A stretch of 64,000 nucleotides of DNA from Liriodendron chinense (GCA_003013855.2 ML058338.1:248001-312000), one strand, 5' to 3'. Positions 25,901-33,499 are shown, counted from the first letter of the stretch. A program made the numbers and translations. The notes: generated by a model not told the origin, from the sequence alone.

Positions 25901-27504
25901 CCCAAAAGCGGACATTTTCCGTTCACCTTTAACTACCTTTTTTCTTCTTTTTCTTTTCCTTTTCTTCTTCTCTCTCTCTCTTTTTTTTTTTTTTTTTTTT
26001 CAGGGGAATATTATTGACGAAGGGTGGGAAATACACAGACATATATGCTTTAAAATACCAAAATCTTGAAAATAGAAGTAACGATTAGAGATCCATTAAC
26101 AAGTTCTACTAAGTTAAACAATAGCCTTTCAAGGTGGAGAGTGGAACTCGAGCATTCCCAACTTATCTTGTGAATGAAGAAATTTCTCTGTTGAGTATGC
26201 TGGATCAATGACCATGAAGCCCTCTTGAACCTGGCTGTTCATGAAGGAGACCCTAGTAATCCCCACATCAGCTTGTTAATCAAACTTCTAAAATCAGTTT
26301 GATTTTTATTACTACTATTATTATTAATTTTACTTATTTTGTAAAAAGGTTAGGAGTGTTGATCTAACAATTCTGAAATCAGTTTGATCAGAGTCTTTAT
26401 AAAGGGGATTAGCAACCCCATAGCTAAGGGTCCAAGAAACAAGAGAGAACAGGGGAACCAGCTGAAGTCAGTAATAGCACTCTCCCACTGCTATCCCTAG
26501 TCTCAACGACACTCTCCTCCTCATTTTGGGGACAAACAATGGTCCTCGTATCTGGATCTTTCAGTGGGTAGCATGTTTCGACTCTATTATCTTTTAAGCA
26601 CACAGTGAAATTCTCCATTTTTCATGTTTCAACATCCACCTTATTGTTTTGCACGTGGTGCCAATCAATCTGGATTTTCTTGCGGTTGCTTCTGAAACAA
26701 CCATTGGAAGATCAGAATCACAGGGTTGTTTCAGAACTCGTAAAATTGGTAATGGATTCTCAGTAGTGCGTCGGATTGTGAGAAGCACAAAATTGCACAT
26801 CCATGCCAAGATGGGGTTGCCTATGCAATATTCACACCATTCATCAGGCAGGTCTCATCACAAACTTCGCTGGCCTGAAAATGTGGTCTGCCACTCATCA
26901 GGTGGGCCACCCTTGTACCCAGAAAGCTAAAATGGACTGTTAAAAGAAAATGACCAGCAGGCTATTCAACATAAATGATTGGTCCACCTGATAGGCCGTC
27001 CAGCCTGATTTTTGGGTCAGATCTTCTAGATTCTAGATGGTGGGGCATCAGGCACAAGTGACCCACATCTCATTTCTCAATTCCTTTTTTCTTTTCCTGC
27101 ATCTGATCCGTTCTATGACCTTGTAGGCTTGGCATCTCCATGAAAACAACCGTGCATTGGATCTGGTTGATCCGAGACTATCCACATTCGATGAAGAAGA
27201 AGTGGCTCAGATGATCAGCATTGGTCTTCTCTGCATCCAGGCATCACCGTCCCTTCGGCCGCCCATGTCACGGGTGGTGGCCATGCTGCTGGGAGACATT
27301 GAAGTGGGCACCGTCTCGTCAAAGCCAGGCTACTTAACCGATTTTCCATTCAATCATACAAGCAGTTTCATGAGTGACGGTACTTCAACAGCGTCGACTG
27401 GTGGAACTTCCTGCAGCCAAAAGTTCTCGTCCGGGAACGCAAGCAGCTCACCCCTGAGAACCATTGAGCCGATGCTGCACAAGGTTATTGAAAATGAACA
27501 GTGA
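5029..27504 (+). CDS. LRR-VIII-2 malectin receptor-like kinase (3' eleven exons)
   Basis: Exons: 5029-5094, 5575-5619, 5823-5887, 7432-7799, 8741-8936, 11724-11894, 12519-12637, 13114-13324, 23310-23541, 24128-24278, 27127-27504. Every join keeps frame, all introns begin GT and end AG, and together they encode 666 codons to a TGA. Domain order is last LRR repeat, Cys-rich cap, extracellular malectin domain, transmembrane helix, juxtamembrane segment and Ser/Thr kinase. This matches subfamily LRR-VIII-2 (Arabidopsis At1g56130/At1g56140 group), plasma-membrane receptors implicated in cell-wall and stress signalling. The N-terminal signal peptide and most LRRs lie outside the window. Splice sites and kinase motifs look functional despite about 18 kb of transposons in the introns. 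Confidence 0.9.
5575..5619 (+). CDS. RLK exon: post-LRR segment
   Basis: A 45-base exon (acceptor 'gtgtgcag', donor 'gtgatt') encoding NLVANNFVFDSSNS, a hallmark linker of LRR-VIII-2 ectodomains between the LRRs and the Cys cap. Confidence 0.82.
5679..5714. repeat. (GA)n microsatellite in intron
   Basis: An uninterrupted GA run of about 36 bases, 60 bases past the exon donor. Confidence 0.95.
5823..5887 (+). CDS. RLK exon: Cys-rich cap
   Basis: Encodes GLPLIMNCLQQSFPCYRNSP, the paired-cysteine CLQ..FPC motif that precedes the malectin domain in this subfamily. The final T joins the next exon to give Ile-Tyr. Confidence 0.85.
6412..6899. mobile_element. MITE with TGTGACCCT terminal inverted repeats
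   Basis: The left end begins 'tgtgaccctgtacacagaga'. The right end is its inverted copy ending 'agggtcaca', with roughly 50 bases of imperfect inverted repeat. The core shares the superfamily phrases 'aaacagtgggaatgg', 'gaaaccttcc' and 'cccactgtttcgtgtg'. It sits inside the intron between the Cys-cap exon and the malectin exon. Confidence 0.72.
7432..7799 (+). CDS. RLK exon: malectin domain, N-terminal two thirds
   Basis: Encodes 122 codons beginning FAIRCGGP and containing EGDNEPLGPASFKV, the aromatic YARISPGSLRYYGLGLENGNY core and NLKFAETEFP, ending RIFDIYLQ. In the family this lectin-like fold is extracellular and is proposed to bind cell-wall carbohydrate. Exon size (368 bases) and phase agree with subfamily genes. 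Confidence 0.92.
8220..8480. mobile_element. Partial MITE of the superfamily in intron
   Basis: Phrases 'gaaacagtggggattgg', 'attgaaaccttcatgggg', 'tttggatggaatacaaacat' and 'cccactgtttcctattgtg' are the conserved interior of the superfamily. No terminal repeats were found, so its limits are approximate. Confidence 0.55.
8741..8936 (+). CDS. RLK exon: malectin domain, C-terminal part
   Basis: Acceptor 'ggcgcag', donor GTAAGA. Encodes GKLEWKDFDIKKEAG, a diverged strand, then VLEIHLLWAGKGTCCIP and YGPAISAIHVTP. The WAGKGTCCIP motif is diagnostic for the subfamily. The last ~30 coding bases and the donor are duplicated at 9926-9960. Confidence 0.9.
8904..11010. repeat. ~1-kb tandem duplication: exon end + intron + RTE 3' part
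   Basis: Copy A (about 8904-9925) and copy B (about 9926-11010) align end to end: 'gccatctcagccatcc' at 8910/9932, 'ttcatagaaattctatgtag' against 'ttcatagacattctatgtag', then matching RTE 3' sequence. Both carry the malectin exon's last codons and a potential GT donor, followed by the same RTE fragment. The copies differ at many sites, so the event is old. Confidence 0.78.
9134..11490 (-). mobile_element. RTE-type non-LTR retrotransposon, antisense, partly duplicated
   Basis: On the minus strand 11390-11060 encodes RTE reverse-transcriptase motifs: a MVFIDSEKAYNRVP-like stretch near 11330-11390, SRGYIDMIKDMHEGAVTSVRTTG (11290-11220) and the strand before the catalytic site, where the second motif residue appears to be Asn instead of Asp (FAND). 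Downstream comes the C-terminal region, then a 3' tail of TGATGA-like repeats (plus-strand 'atcatcatcatcatc' at 9137-9151), typical of RTE. The 3' part is present twice because of the local duplication. It is inactive. Confidence 0.78.
11724..11894 (+). CDS. RLK exon: transmembrane segment
   Basis: Acceptor 'cttgtccag', donor GTAATT. Encodes FKPTVRTPQ, a repeated QEMNKPQEMNK (a 5-codon in-exon duplication), a hydrophobic helix of about 22 residues (ALAVGILVSAGVLSIISVFV...) and a WKRRKR stop-transfer cluster, followed by an acidic DEDE. This places the malectin domain outside the cell and the kinase inside. Confidence 0.9.
12005..12310. mobile_element. Short 'gcgcttggatg' repeat in intron
   Basis: Begins 'ggtgcgcttggatgtacc', with interior 'gaattgcagttgggtgc' and 'tgttccatcttatcggg', resembling the 'gtgcgtttggatgcttgat' MITEs at 23583 and 23860. 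The right end is not well defined. Confidence 0.45.
12519..12637 (+). CDS. RLK exon: juxtamembrane and kinase glycine loop
   Basis: Acceptor 'tatttgcag', donor GTCTTT. Encodes FSYAELKTATEDFNPANKL then GQGGFGPVFK, the nucleotide-binding loop (GxGGFGxV). The unusual GTCTTT donor is still followed by a pyrimidine-rich intron. Confidence 0.9.
13114..13324 (+). CDS. RLK exon: kinase N-lobe
   Basis: Encodes GTLLDGRIVAVKQLSV with the catalytic Lys of VAVK, the helix-C region QFAAEIAAISAVQQRNLVKL, and the hinge LLVYEYLENKSLDQALFG. The intron that follows is 9,985 bases long and filled with transposons. Confidence 0.92.
13693..13752. repeat. (AT)n microsatellite
   Basis: About 60 bases of alternating AT within the hAT 5' region. 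Confidence 0.97.
13872..13905. repeat. (CT)n microsatellite
   Basis: About 34 bases of CT inside a GC-rich 5' leader of the hAT element. Confidence 0.95.
14105..14350. repeat. GGGTTGGGTCAGT minisatellite
   Basis: Roughly fifteen degenerate copies of 'gggttgggtcagtgggtcg' variants in tandem. Confidence 0.85.
14365..14640. repeat. AT-rich 'aattgtttaaatagtt' tandem repeat
   Basis: Eight or so imperfect copies of 'gaattgtttataattgttta' and 'aatagttatgaattgttg', directly after the GC-rich array. Confidence 0.75.
15176..15745 (+). pseudogene. hAT transposase, BED zinc-finger part
   Basis: 189 codons. A BED-type zinc finger spans roughly residues 40-85: WDDF start, CKHCK (Cys-x2-Cys) and the distal His of YAKHLSQ. 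This is the DNA-binding module of Ac/hAT transposases. It stops at TAA 15743-15745, where family members read on into the catalytic core. A frameshift separates it from the next piece. Confidence 0.8.
15759..16178 (+). pseudogene. hAT transposase, start of catalytic core
   Basis: 139 codons containing WTASNQRKGYMSLTTHYVD (first catalytic strand region), ITLDNAFANDSAI (second conserved block with Asp) and FQVRCCAHILNIIVQEG, which aligns with the hAT CCAHILNL motif. It ends abruptly after FIRGLPSR where the family has FIRGS.. and another 250 or more residues. Confidence 0.8.
16845..17050. repeat. Palindromic CGATAT/ATCGAT cluster
   Basis: Dense self-complementary words such as 'cgatatcgataat', 'gatattatcgatat' and 'tatatcgtgcgatatcgata' are spread over about 200 bases on both sides of a 12-T run. 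The sequence could fold extensively. It abuts the 3' end of the antisense LINE. 16190-16845 before it holds nothing I can identify. Confidence 0.7.
17564..18878 (-). pseudogene. LINE reverse transcriptase, broken
   Basis: Pieces in order on the minus strand: MPPDGAPGSNGFSGAFF (18878-18486), DKQAAFVQGRSIAESI (18393-18205), GLHQGDPISPNLFILA (18159-17935), then KAKSKLIVSP (near 17930) and GFSDFFRGWSNGKR (near 17600). The YADD catalytic segment expected between GDPISP and the KSK piece is not visible: the frame goes from FSRVL into RGVQQSLVQLYKF, so the active site seems deleted. Confidence 0.8.
19198..19935 (-). pseudogene. LINE endonuclease, broken
   Basis: Begins LMWNVHGVGNESTIRSI with the N-terminal catalytic Asn region (19935-19699). 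A frameshift follows, then CRDFNAITCQAKRIGGR and NSDHTPLLLKF (19581-19198). Same architecture as 380-799. Confidence 0.78.
20851..21537 (-). pseudogene. LINE ORF1, DUF4283 domain
   Basis: 228 codons containing DLHLAMGLEEVEAWNPD, WIRIYGIPSHAWFESA and IGQHFGKVVDMD. The DUF4283 domain covers about residues 60-170. It is separated by a frameshift from the RRM upstream. Confidence 0.78.
21539..21903 (-). pseudogene. LINE ORF1, N-terminal RRM domain
   Basis: The ATG at 21903-21901 starts MAGNVRFGPFSLYVGNLPFD with RNP2 (LYVGNLP). After a frameshift near 21780 the frame resumes with KPRGYAFVRFF (RNP1) and ends at RKVDPHC. RRM-containing ORF1 proteins are known for a class of plant L1 elements and bind the element RNA. 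Confidence 0.78.
21911..22439. other. Intron filler, low complexity
   Basis: Contains a duplicated phrase 'ccacttgagctttgagctt' (21940 and 21990) and a T-rich stretch (22200-22275). No gene signal. Confidence 0.5.
22440..23109 (+). mobile_element. Ty1-copia 3' end: RNase H, PPT and 3' LTR remnant
   Basis: 22550-22670 encodes VSRSSAEAEYHANTACKL, the copia RNase H motif. The next 200 bases match the tail of that protein (KHIEIN, GVLHTSYV, QRLADIITKALG) with stops. A polypurine tract 'ttgagggggag' at 22893-22903 is followed by a likely LTR from TG 22905 to CA about 23109. The 5' part is absent. Confidence 0.72.
23310..23541 (+). CDS. RLK exon: kinase catalytic core
   Basis: Acceptor 'ttcttgcag', donor GTAAGC. 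Encodes LDWHTRFEICLGTARGLAYL, the catalytic loop IVHRDVKASNILLD (Arg-Asp type), the ISDFGLAKLYDD metal-binding DFG and the activation segment THISTRVAGT. All catalytic residues are present, so this is not a pseudokinase. Confidence 0.94.
23583..23793. mobile_element. Small MITE, 'ggtgcgtttggatgc' ends
   Basis: The left end 'gggtgcgtttggatgcttga' and the inverted right end 'tcagcatccaaatccagcct' form imperfect terminal inverted repeats of about 35 bases around an AT-rich core. It lies 40 bases past the kinase exon. Confidence 0.68.
23860..24057. mobile_element. Second small MITE of the same family
   Basis: The left end 'gggtgcatttggacactaaa' and right end 'ctgcgtctaaatgcagcct' are inverted repeats. 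It follows the copy at 23583 by 66 bases, in the same intron. Confidence 0.68.
24128..24278 (+). CDS. RLK exon: kinase APE region
   Basis: Acceptor 'ctccaag', donor GTACGA. Encodes GYLAPEYAMRGHLTDKADVF (APE motif closing the activation segment), FGVVALEIVSGRPN and YLLEW. Confidence 0.92.
24666..25541. mobile_element. Tourist-like (PIF/Harbinger) MITE with TAA target duplication
   Basis: Starts GGGCGTGTTTGATTTTCATT and ends with the inverted copy AATGGAAATCAAACACACCC. TAA flanks both sides (24663-24665 and 25542-25544), the 3-bp duplication typical of Harbinger elements. The inverted repeats extend about 45 bases. A TRIM element is inserted inside. Confidence 0.85.
24823..25125 (-). mobile_element. 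TRIM: complete miniature LTR retroelement
   Basis: Two 86-base direct repeats, both TG...CA (24823-24908 and 25040-25125, 4 differences), flank a 131-base interior. On the minus strand the tRNA-Met primer site TGGTATCAGAGC (25039-25028) touches the upstream LTR, and a polypurine tract CATGAGGGGAGG (24920-24909) touches the downstream LTR. A 5-bp target duplication TTGTG is at 24818-24822 and 25126-25130. There is no coding capacity, as in terminal-repeat retrotransposons in miniature. Confidence 0.92.
25861..27126. other. Last intron: low complexity and partial MITE sequence
   Basis: A CT/T-rich run at 25935-26002; otherwise single-copy-looking DNA. 26850-27060 contains 'catcaggtgggccaccctt' and 'ggtccacctgataggccgtc', inverted to one another, probably a degraded MITE. 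No exon found. Confidence 0.45.
27127..27504 (+). CDS. RLK terminal exon: kinase C-lobe and tail
   Basis: Acceptor 'ccttgtag'. Encodes AWHLHENNRALDLVDPRL, the conserved Arg region SPSLRPPMSRVVAMLLGD, then a Ser/Thr-rich tail (TSSFMSDGTSTASTGGT) and a TGA at 27502-27504. The length and the GYLTDFPFN motif match the subfamily's C-terminus. Confidence 0.92.
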   Translation, partial: AWHLHENNRALDLVDPRLSTFDEEEVAQMISIGLLCIQASPSLRPPMSRVVAMLLGDIEVGTVSSKPGYLTDFPFNHTSSFMSDGTSTASTGGTSCSQKFSSGNASSSPLRTIEPMLHKVIENEQ

Positions 27505-27770
27505 TGACCGCTTTCGATCTCCCCATACATGCATAAATGTATGTGCATGTATATAAGACTACATATTTAGACGCCAGGCAGTTTGGTTGTTGGTATTGAT
27601 ACATGTTTTCCATTTATTTAGAATGTTCTTAGTTTGCAGACGACTAAATGCTCGCCCAATGGATGGTTGATTTTGAACGAGCATTGTTGAAAAATTCATA
27701 GAAGAATAAATGGATTGTTGATTTCCATTTTGCAAATCAAGGTCTATGATGAGATGAAAGATTGTCTCAA
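27505..27770 (+). terminator. RLK 3' UTR with polyadenylation signal
   Basis: AATAAA at 27705-27710, about 200 bases after the stop. T-rich and TG-rich DNA precedes it. An A-run follows at 27769-27793. Confidence 0.6.
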
Positions 27771-27799
27771 AAAAAAAAAAAAAAAAAAAAAAAGCCAGA

Positions 27800-28580
27800 G
27801 AGAGAGAGAGCAATTTGTTCAAGGATTCATGTTCTGATCTAGCACGTGCGAATGGAATCTGGGTCATTCATCAGTAGGGGCCGGGCATGAGCATACACTC
27901 GCCCAAAAGAATGGGCTGGTTGCCTCATCAGGCGGGCCACATTGCTGATCTTGCTCTGTCTATCATGTTTTCAGGAGTGCACAAATTTGGGTTACCCTTT
28001 TATTCATCCAGGTGGGCCACATCATGCTGTAACATCTCTTCCATCAGACGATCCAAGTCATCTGATTGGTGGCTTATGAACGAATGATCACAACCAGTCG
28101 TCACCATTTAATAGGCACCGACCGGACAGAGCAGTTTTTGTTTCTGTTGTTTTAGAATAAGGCATAAATCTCTATCACATGGTGTGTTCATGCCAACCAC
28201 AAAACATAGGAACTAAGCTACCAATTCATTGCAATTGCACCAATTCCGTATGGAAGCTACTTATCATGTAGGCCCACCATATAGTGGCCCGAAAACCAGC
28301 CCTTCCGCTCATTTCTATAGCATGCGTCTGTATGCAAAAAGGTAACCAACAAACATGGGAACTAAGCTAGAACTCTTCACCGTGATTGCCTGAATTCCAG
28401 ATCATAGCCGTTTATCATGTTGACCACGTTATATAGCAAACCCAAAACCAGAATTTGTACTCATCCGTTGGGCCACTTGCGGCTATAAATGCACCAACAA
28501 GCCCGAACAGAGTTTCTTGCTTTTGTTGTTTTAGATTAAGGTCTGAATTACTAAAACGTGATGAGTTTATGCAAACAGAT
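27800..28580. other. Intergenic, short internal repeats
   Basis: 'ttttagaataaggcataaat' (28151) recurs as 'ttttagattaaggtctgaat' (28531), and 'aaacataggaactaagcta' (28202) as 'aaacatgggaactaagcta' (28352). It looks like an old, partly duplicated non-coding repeat. No gene seen. Confidence 0.5.
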
Positions 28581-28840
28581 TGTTGGAGCATTAATGTGCT
28601 CTTGATATTGTTAGTAGGGACTGTTTTGTAAATAAGGGAGTTTATTTGTAATATGCACTTAAGGAGGCTATTTTTTGTAATAAAGGGTAAACCCTACATA
28701 TAAATAGATAATAAGAAAAAGGGGGAGAGAGAAATTTTGTCTCTACCTGTCTCTCTCTCAATCTCTAATCTCCATTTCTCTCTTCCTCAATCTATCTTCA
28801 AATCTTCAAGTTATCTTCATTCCTTTCTACAAAATCTTCA
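28581..28840 (+). repeat. Copia 5' LTR
   Basis: 260 bases from TGTTGGAGCATT to AAAATCTTCA. Contains a TATA-like 'catataaatagataa' near 28697 and a CT-rich leader. The 13-base tRNA-Met primer site follows directly. No second LTR exists in the window. Confidence 0.85.
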
Positions 28841-29439
28841 TGGTATTAGAGCCACAATCCATCAAGGAAGTGTGATCAATTGTGTAGATCTGATAGAGAG
28901 CTCATTCCATCATCAATGAGATCAAGTCTAGATCAAAGCAAGAGGAATCTGACAGTTTCTGACAAAGAAGCTTACTGACGTCAGCATCCGTATGGCCGAC
29001 GTCAGCAACTCGATATCTGTACGGATCAGTTCGACTCTAAATCAACACCCCAAGGTGTGGTTTCATGTAAGGAGTTGAATAAGGATTTTTTTTTTTTTCA
29101 GAATTTTCTAAGGTGATTTAAATTTTTTAAAACTTTTTCGAAGTTTTTTCAGACAAATCCACAAGATTGCTCTTTTACGAGATTCCTCTTGATCTGATGG
29201 TTTTCGTTTTGAAAATCCTCCTACATATGGACCGTTTTTTAGTTCCCTGCATAAGGGATTTCTTTTTGTGCAAGATTTGGGGCCATTGGATGCCCTGTTA
29301 CACAGATACAGAGGGTCGGTTGTGCCGTTTTTGGGTTTCTTGGGGTCTAACTGATACACCGAGTGTATGGTGTATATTCTAGCAACGGTTAAATCTTATT
29401 TAAGATTCTGAGTGGTGTTCCTTCTCCTTGTATCTCTCT

Positions 29440-29474
<35 letters not shown>

Positions 29475-29477
29475 TCC

Positions 29478-30306
29478 ATGGATTCTAAGTCTGTCGGACA
29501 TGGTCTTGAGGGGCTACTTTTGATTACTTCTACCAAATTTAATGGAAACAATTTTCTCTTATAGTCTCGGGCTGTCCGAATATATGTTATTGACAAGGAG
29601 AAGCTTGGATTTCTCACTAGAACCACAAAGAGGCCCTCTTATTCATCTGGAGACTCATCCAAACATGATGCTTGGGAATCCTCTAATGCCATTATCATGG
29701 GCTGGTTACTGAATTCTATGGAACTAGGTATTGCCTCTGGTTATTTCTTCTATGATACTATTGCGGACTTATGAAAGTCCCTAAATGATACTCACGGGAG
29801 TATCTCAAACAAACCACATATCTTCCAACTTACTACAGAGCTATATTCTCTTACTCAAGATAATCTGTCAATTATAGAATACTCTGGTGCTCTGAAAAGT
29901 CGTTGGGAAGAGCTGAGTCATTTGCAGCCACTCAGTGAATTACCAAACAGTAGCAGTGCAGAAATTGTAAAGTCACAAGAAGATGAAGGTAAGACATACA
30001 AGTTTCTAGCAAGTTAATTTAAACAATGAATATGAAGCATTGAGGACACAATTGATTGCTACCAGTCCATTCTCTTCAATTCAAACGGCTTATTCTATTG
30101 TTCATGCAGAAGAGGCTCGCAAGCAGGTCATGTCAACCCCAACCCTAACACAGGAACAAACTGCCTTGACCTCTACTACAGTTCCATCTAGAGAAAGCAG
30201 TGTTGTCTTAGTTGCTCAAGGAGGGGCAACAGTTAGAGGGCGTGGTCGAGGTTGTGGAAGACTTATGTGCACATTCTGTAATCGTTTAGGACATGCTCGA
30301 AAATGA
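29478..30306 (+). pseudogene. Copia gag
   Basis: MDSKSVGHGLEGLL opens the frame. A stop after FNGNNFLL (29562-29564, where Trp is expected) and another after TIADL break it. Gag core motifs (HDAWESSNAIIMGWLLNSM, then LTTELYSLTQDNLS) and a CCHC zinc knuckle CTFCNRLGHARK at 30268-30303 are recognisable. Confidence 0.8.
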
Positions 30307-30318
30307 TGTTTAAACTTC

Positions 30319-31109
30319 ATGGCTACCCTGCTGCTCATATTGCGACGTGTGATGACGCTACAAATGCTTCTGATACTCTCGGCAACACAAGACTCTTCAG
30401 ATCCTGATGACACTGTCATGATGACTTGGGCCGATGTTATGCAACTTCAACGTCTCAGACTGCTTCAGGTTCTATCAGGTCCCATTGCTTCCTCCTCAAC
30501 ACAGTCTTTTGCCTCCTTGTTTGTTGCTTCCACAGATACTATTCTTCATGCCTCCACCACTCCTACAACTTGGATCATAGATTCAGGGGCATCTGATCAT
30601 ATGACCGGTACGCATGGTTGTCTTCTTCCTTTCACCTCCTCTTTCTGTAGTCGTTTAGTTCGTCTAACAGATGGATCTTCTACTCCAGTGGAATGCATTG
30701 ACTCTGTATCTTTTTCACCCTCTCTTACTTCATCAAATGTTTTGTACATTCCCAAGTTTAATGCCATTTAATCTCTATTAGTTGTCTTAACTACTAGATA
30801 ATTGAATTATTGTGTGACCTTTTTTTTCCTTCTCATTATGTCTTTTAGGACTTGAGTACAAAGAAGACTATTGGAGTAGGATATGAACATGGTGGTCTCT
30901 TTCTTCGTCAGGTGGAGATTTCTACTACTAGTGCTTCCACTCCATCTAGATATCTTGTTTCTACATCAAGTAGTTTAGAGTCCAATAAGGAGTTTGCTGC
31001 CCTCTGGCATGCAAGACTGGGTCATGTTTCTACTAGAACTTTAGAGTTTTTTGTTCCACATTTAAATTCATTGGATGATGTTTCATTCAGATGTGACGTG
31101 CCAACTTAG
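30319..31109 (+). pseudogene. Copia protease and pre-integrase region
   Basis: TTWIIDSGASDHMTG (from about 30568) is the copia aspartic protease site, with the DSGA catalytic Asp. LWHARLGHVSTRTLEF (31000-31050) is the GAG-pre-integrase zinc-binding motif. Stops at about 30769 and elsewhere break the polyprotein. Confidence 0.85.
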
Positions 31110-32159
31110 TAAGCATGTTAGATCTTCTTATCCAGCTGTTTACCATCGTGCTGCTAAAAGGTTTGAGTTAATATATTCTGATATTTGGGGTCCTAGTCCT
31201 GTTAAGTCCCTTGGTGGATATCACGATTTTGTTACTTTTATTAATAATTTTCTAATGTTACTTGGGTTTATTTGATGAAACGGCGTTATGAGCTTTTCTT
31301 CCTATTTCAATCATTTCATTAAATGATCCGAACGTAGTATGACTGTAATATTCAGACCATTTGTTCAGACAATGGTGGGGAGTATACCTCCAAATTTTTC
31401 ACATCTTATCTCCAGGAAAATGGCATCAATCATCAATGTTCTTGTGCTTATACTCCACAACAAAATGGAGTGGCAGAGCGGAAAAATCATCATCTACTGG
31501 AAGTTACTCGTTCACTTTTGATCGGAATGAAGGTTCCCAAATCATACTGGTCTGTTGCTTTACTAATGTCATGCTACTTGATCAATCGTATGCCTACTCG
31601 TGTGTTAGATGGTGGAATTCCAATTCGTACACTTAAACCTAATTGTCCATTATTTGTTATTCCTCCTAAGGTATTTGGGTGTACATATTTTGTTCACTCA
31701 TTAAGCCCCTCAAGGGACAAGCTTGATCATCGGTCAGTTAAGTGTATATTCATTGGGTATTCCCTTCAGCATAAGGGTTACAAGTGTTACGACCCATCTA
31801 CGAGGAAGTTCCTGGTATCCATGGATGTGTCTTTTTTCAAGGATCAACCATTTTTTTCCTTCTATGTCAACTTCATTAGGCAACAAGAATACATATCACT
31901 CTCTGCCCATGCCAGTTGTCCATTGTCCTCCTGCAGGTTCTTCCTCTCCGGCACCCAAGCAGCTGATCAATTATGTTCACAAACATATGAGACCACCACA
32001 AGGGCCATTGGTTGCCCCACATCCATGGTTCCTCTTCCTGCTTCAAGCATATCTTCTTATTCTACTTCCATTGCTAGTCCTTTTCCCCTGTTGCTTCTCG
32101 CACTAGAAGTCACCATCCAACCTTACATCCTATTTCTAACTTTCTTTCTTACGAGTTAG
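31075..32159 (+). pseudogene. Copia integrase
   Basis: FELIYSDIWGPSPVKSLGGY (first catalytic Asp) is followed by a stop. The second block, the NGG and NGVAERKN motifs, appears across frameshifts at 31360-31500. VAERKNHHLLEVTRSLL and FIGYSLQHKGYKCYDP mark the integrase C-terminal part. Confidence 0.85.
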
Positions 32160-32199
32160 TTTCACCTTTATATCGTGCGTTCTTAGCGGCAATCTCCTC

Positions 32200-33233
32200 C
32201 ACATCAATTCCTAAATCAGTCCTTAAGGCTCTTACAGTTCCTCAATGGGGACAGGTGATGGAGGTGGAAATAGCTGCTCTTAACAAGAATGGCACTTGGG
32301 ACCTTGTTCCCTTACCTGCTGGCAAGAGTATCATTAGAGGTAAGTGGGTATTCTCTATTAAGTATATGGCTTATGGTTTCATTGAACGATACAAAGCTCG
32401 TCTTGTGGCTAAAGGTTAGACACAACATTATGGGGTTGACTACAATGAAACATTCTCTCTAGTGGTGAAGCTAAAGTCAGTCCGTTTGATTATTTCATTA
32501 GCAGCTAACCTTGACTAGCCTATGTTTCAGCTGGATGTTAAGAATGCGTTCCTTCATGGGGACCTCGACGAAGAGGTTTATATGGATCTTCCTCCCAGGT
32601 TTCAGCTGAAGGGGGAGACTGGGAAAGTTTGTAAGCTGAAAAAAGGCTCTGGATAACCTTAAGTAATCTCCCAGAGCATGGTTTGCTAGGCTTAGTGTTG
32701 CGGTTTTATCCTTCGATTTCAATCGATGTCACACAGATCATACAGTCTTTATCCATACTCGATAGGAGAGCCAGACTATTATCCTTGTTTATGTGAATGA
32801 CATTGTTATAACTGTGAATGATCTTAACTTTATTGATTAGGTTAAACACATGTTGAGCAAGGAGTTTTATAGTAAAGACCTTGGCACTCTACGATACTTC
32901 CTGGGGATTGAAGTGGCTCGGTCGTCTTAAAAGCATTTTCATATCCTATAGAAAGTATACTCTTGATCTGCTAAATGAGACTGGTAAACTTGGTGCTCGT
33001 CCTGCTTCATCTCCCATGGATCAGATCCTGGTATGTATCAGAGGCAGGTTGGAAAGCTGATTTACTTAACTATTACGAGACCTGATATTACACAGGCAGT
33101 GAGTGTCATAAGCTGTTTTATGCATTCACCAAGATCATCCTATTTAGATGTTATAAATCGAATATTGAGGTCTCTGAAGTCATGCCTAGGACGTGGTATC
33201 CTTTATTCAAATCATGGACATGTGGATCCGGCT
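32200..33233 (+). pseudogene. Copia reverse transcriptase
   Basis: Frames with stops contain KWVFSIKY, ERYKARLVAKG, FQLDVKNAFLHGDLDEEVYM (catalytic Asp), a diverged YVNDI where the YVDD active site is expected (about 32790), LRYFLGIEVARS, and GKLIYLTITRPDITQAV. Deletions between 32640 and 33030 remove parts of the domain. Confidence 0.8.
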
Positions 33234-33334
33234 CATTTTTGGTCTCTTGTCCTAAAATGATCTCACACAATGAATGGACAGGGTGAATTTCTCACAAACA
33301 TCAAGGTAGGTCCTACCCTGGTTCCCAGCGCGGG

Positions 33335-33480
33335 TAACTTCCCCTGAAAGGCTTTAGCAGGAAATCTATGTCCGTCAGCGCACTAACTACTGAAAGGCTT
33401 TAGCAGGCAATCTATGTCCGTCAGCGCAGTAGTAACTTCTCCTGAAAGGCTTTAGCAGGAAATCCACGTCCGTCCGAGGA
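33335..33480. repeat. Three tandem copies of a ~50-bp unit
   Basis: Unit 'cctgaaaggctttagcagg' + 'aaatctatgtccgtcagcgc', present at about 33341, 33389 and 33433, with spacers that vary by a few bases. Confidence 0.88.
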
Positions 33481-33499
33481 AGCATGCACTCTCGCTCGA

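Larger units (their letters stand above)
28581..33233 (+). mobile_element. Ty1-copia retrotransposon, 5' LTR present, 3' end lost
   Basis: 5' LTR 28581-28840 (TG...CA), primer site TGGTATTAGAGCC at 28841, then gag, zinc knuckle, protease, integrase and RT in copia order, with many stops. After a TRPDITQAV motif (about 33090) and LGRGILYSN (33190) the element stops inside the region before RNase H. The junction is a superfamily MITE end ('tttggtctcttgtcctaaaatgatct' at 33238), so the RNase H and 3' LTR were removed. Confidence 0.88.

Noticed and set aside
33335..33480. CRISPR-like short repeats (also 43278-43376)
   Set aside because: Only three or four copies, no regular unique spacers, and a plant nuclear context.
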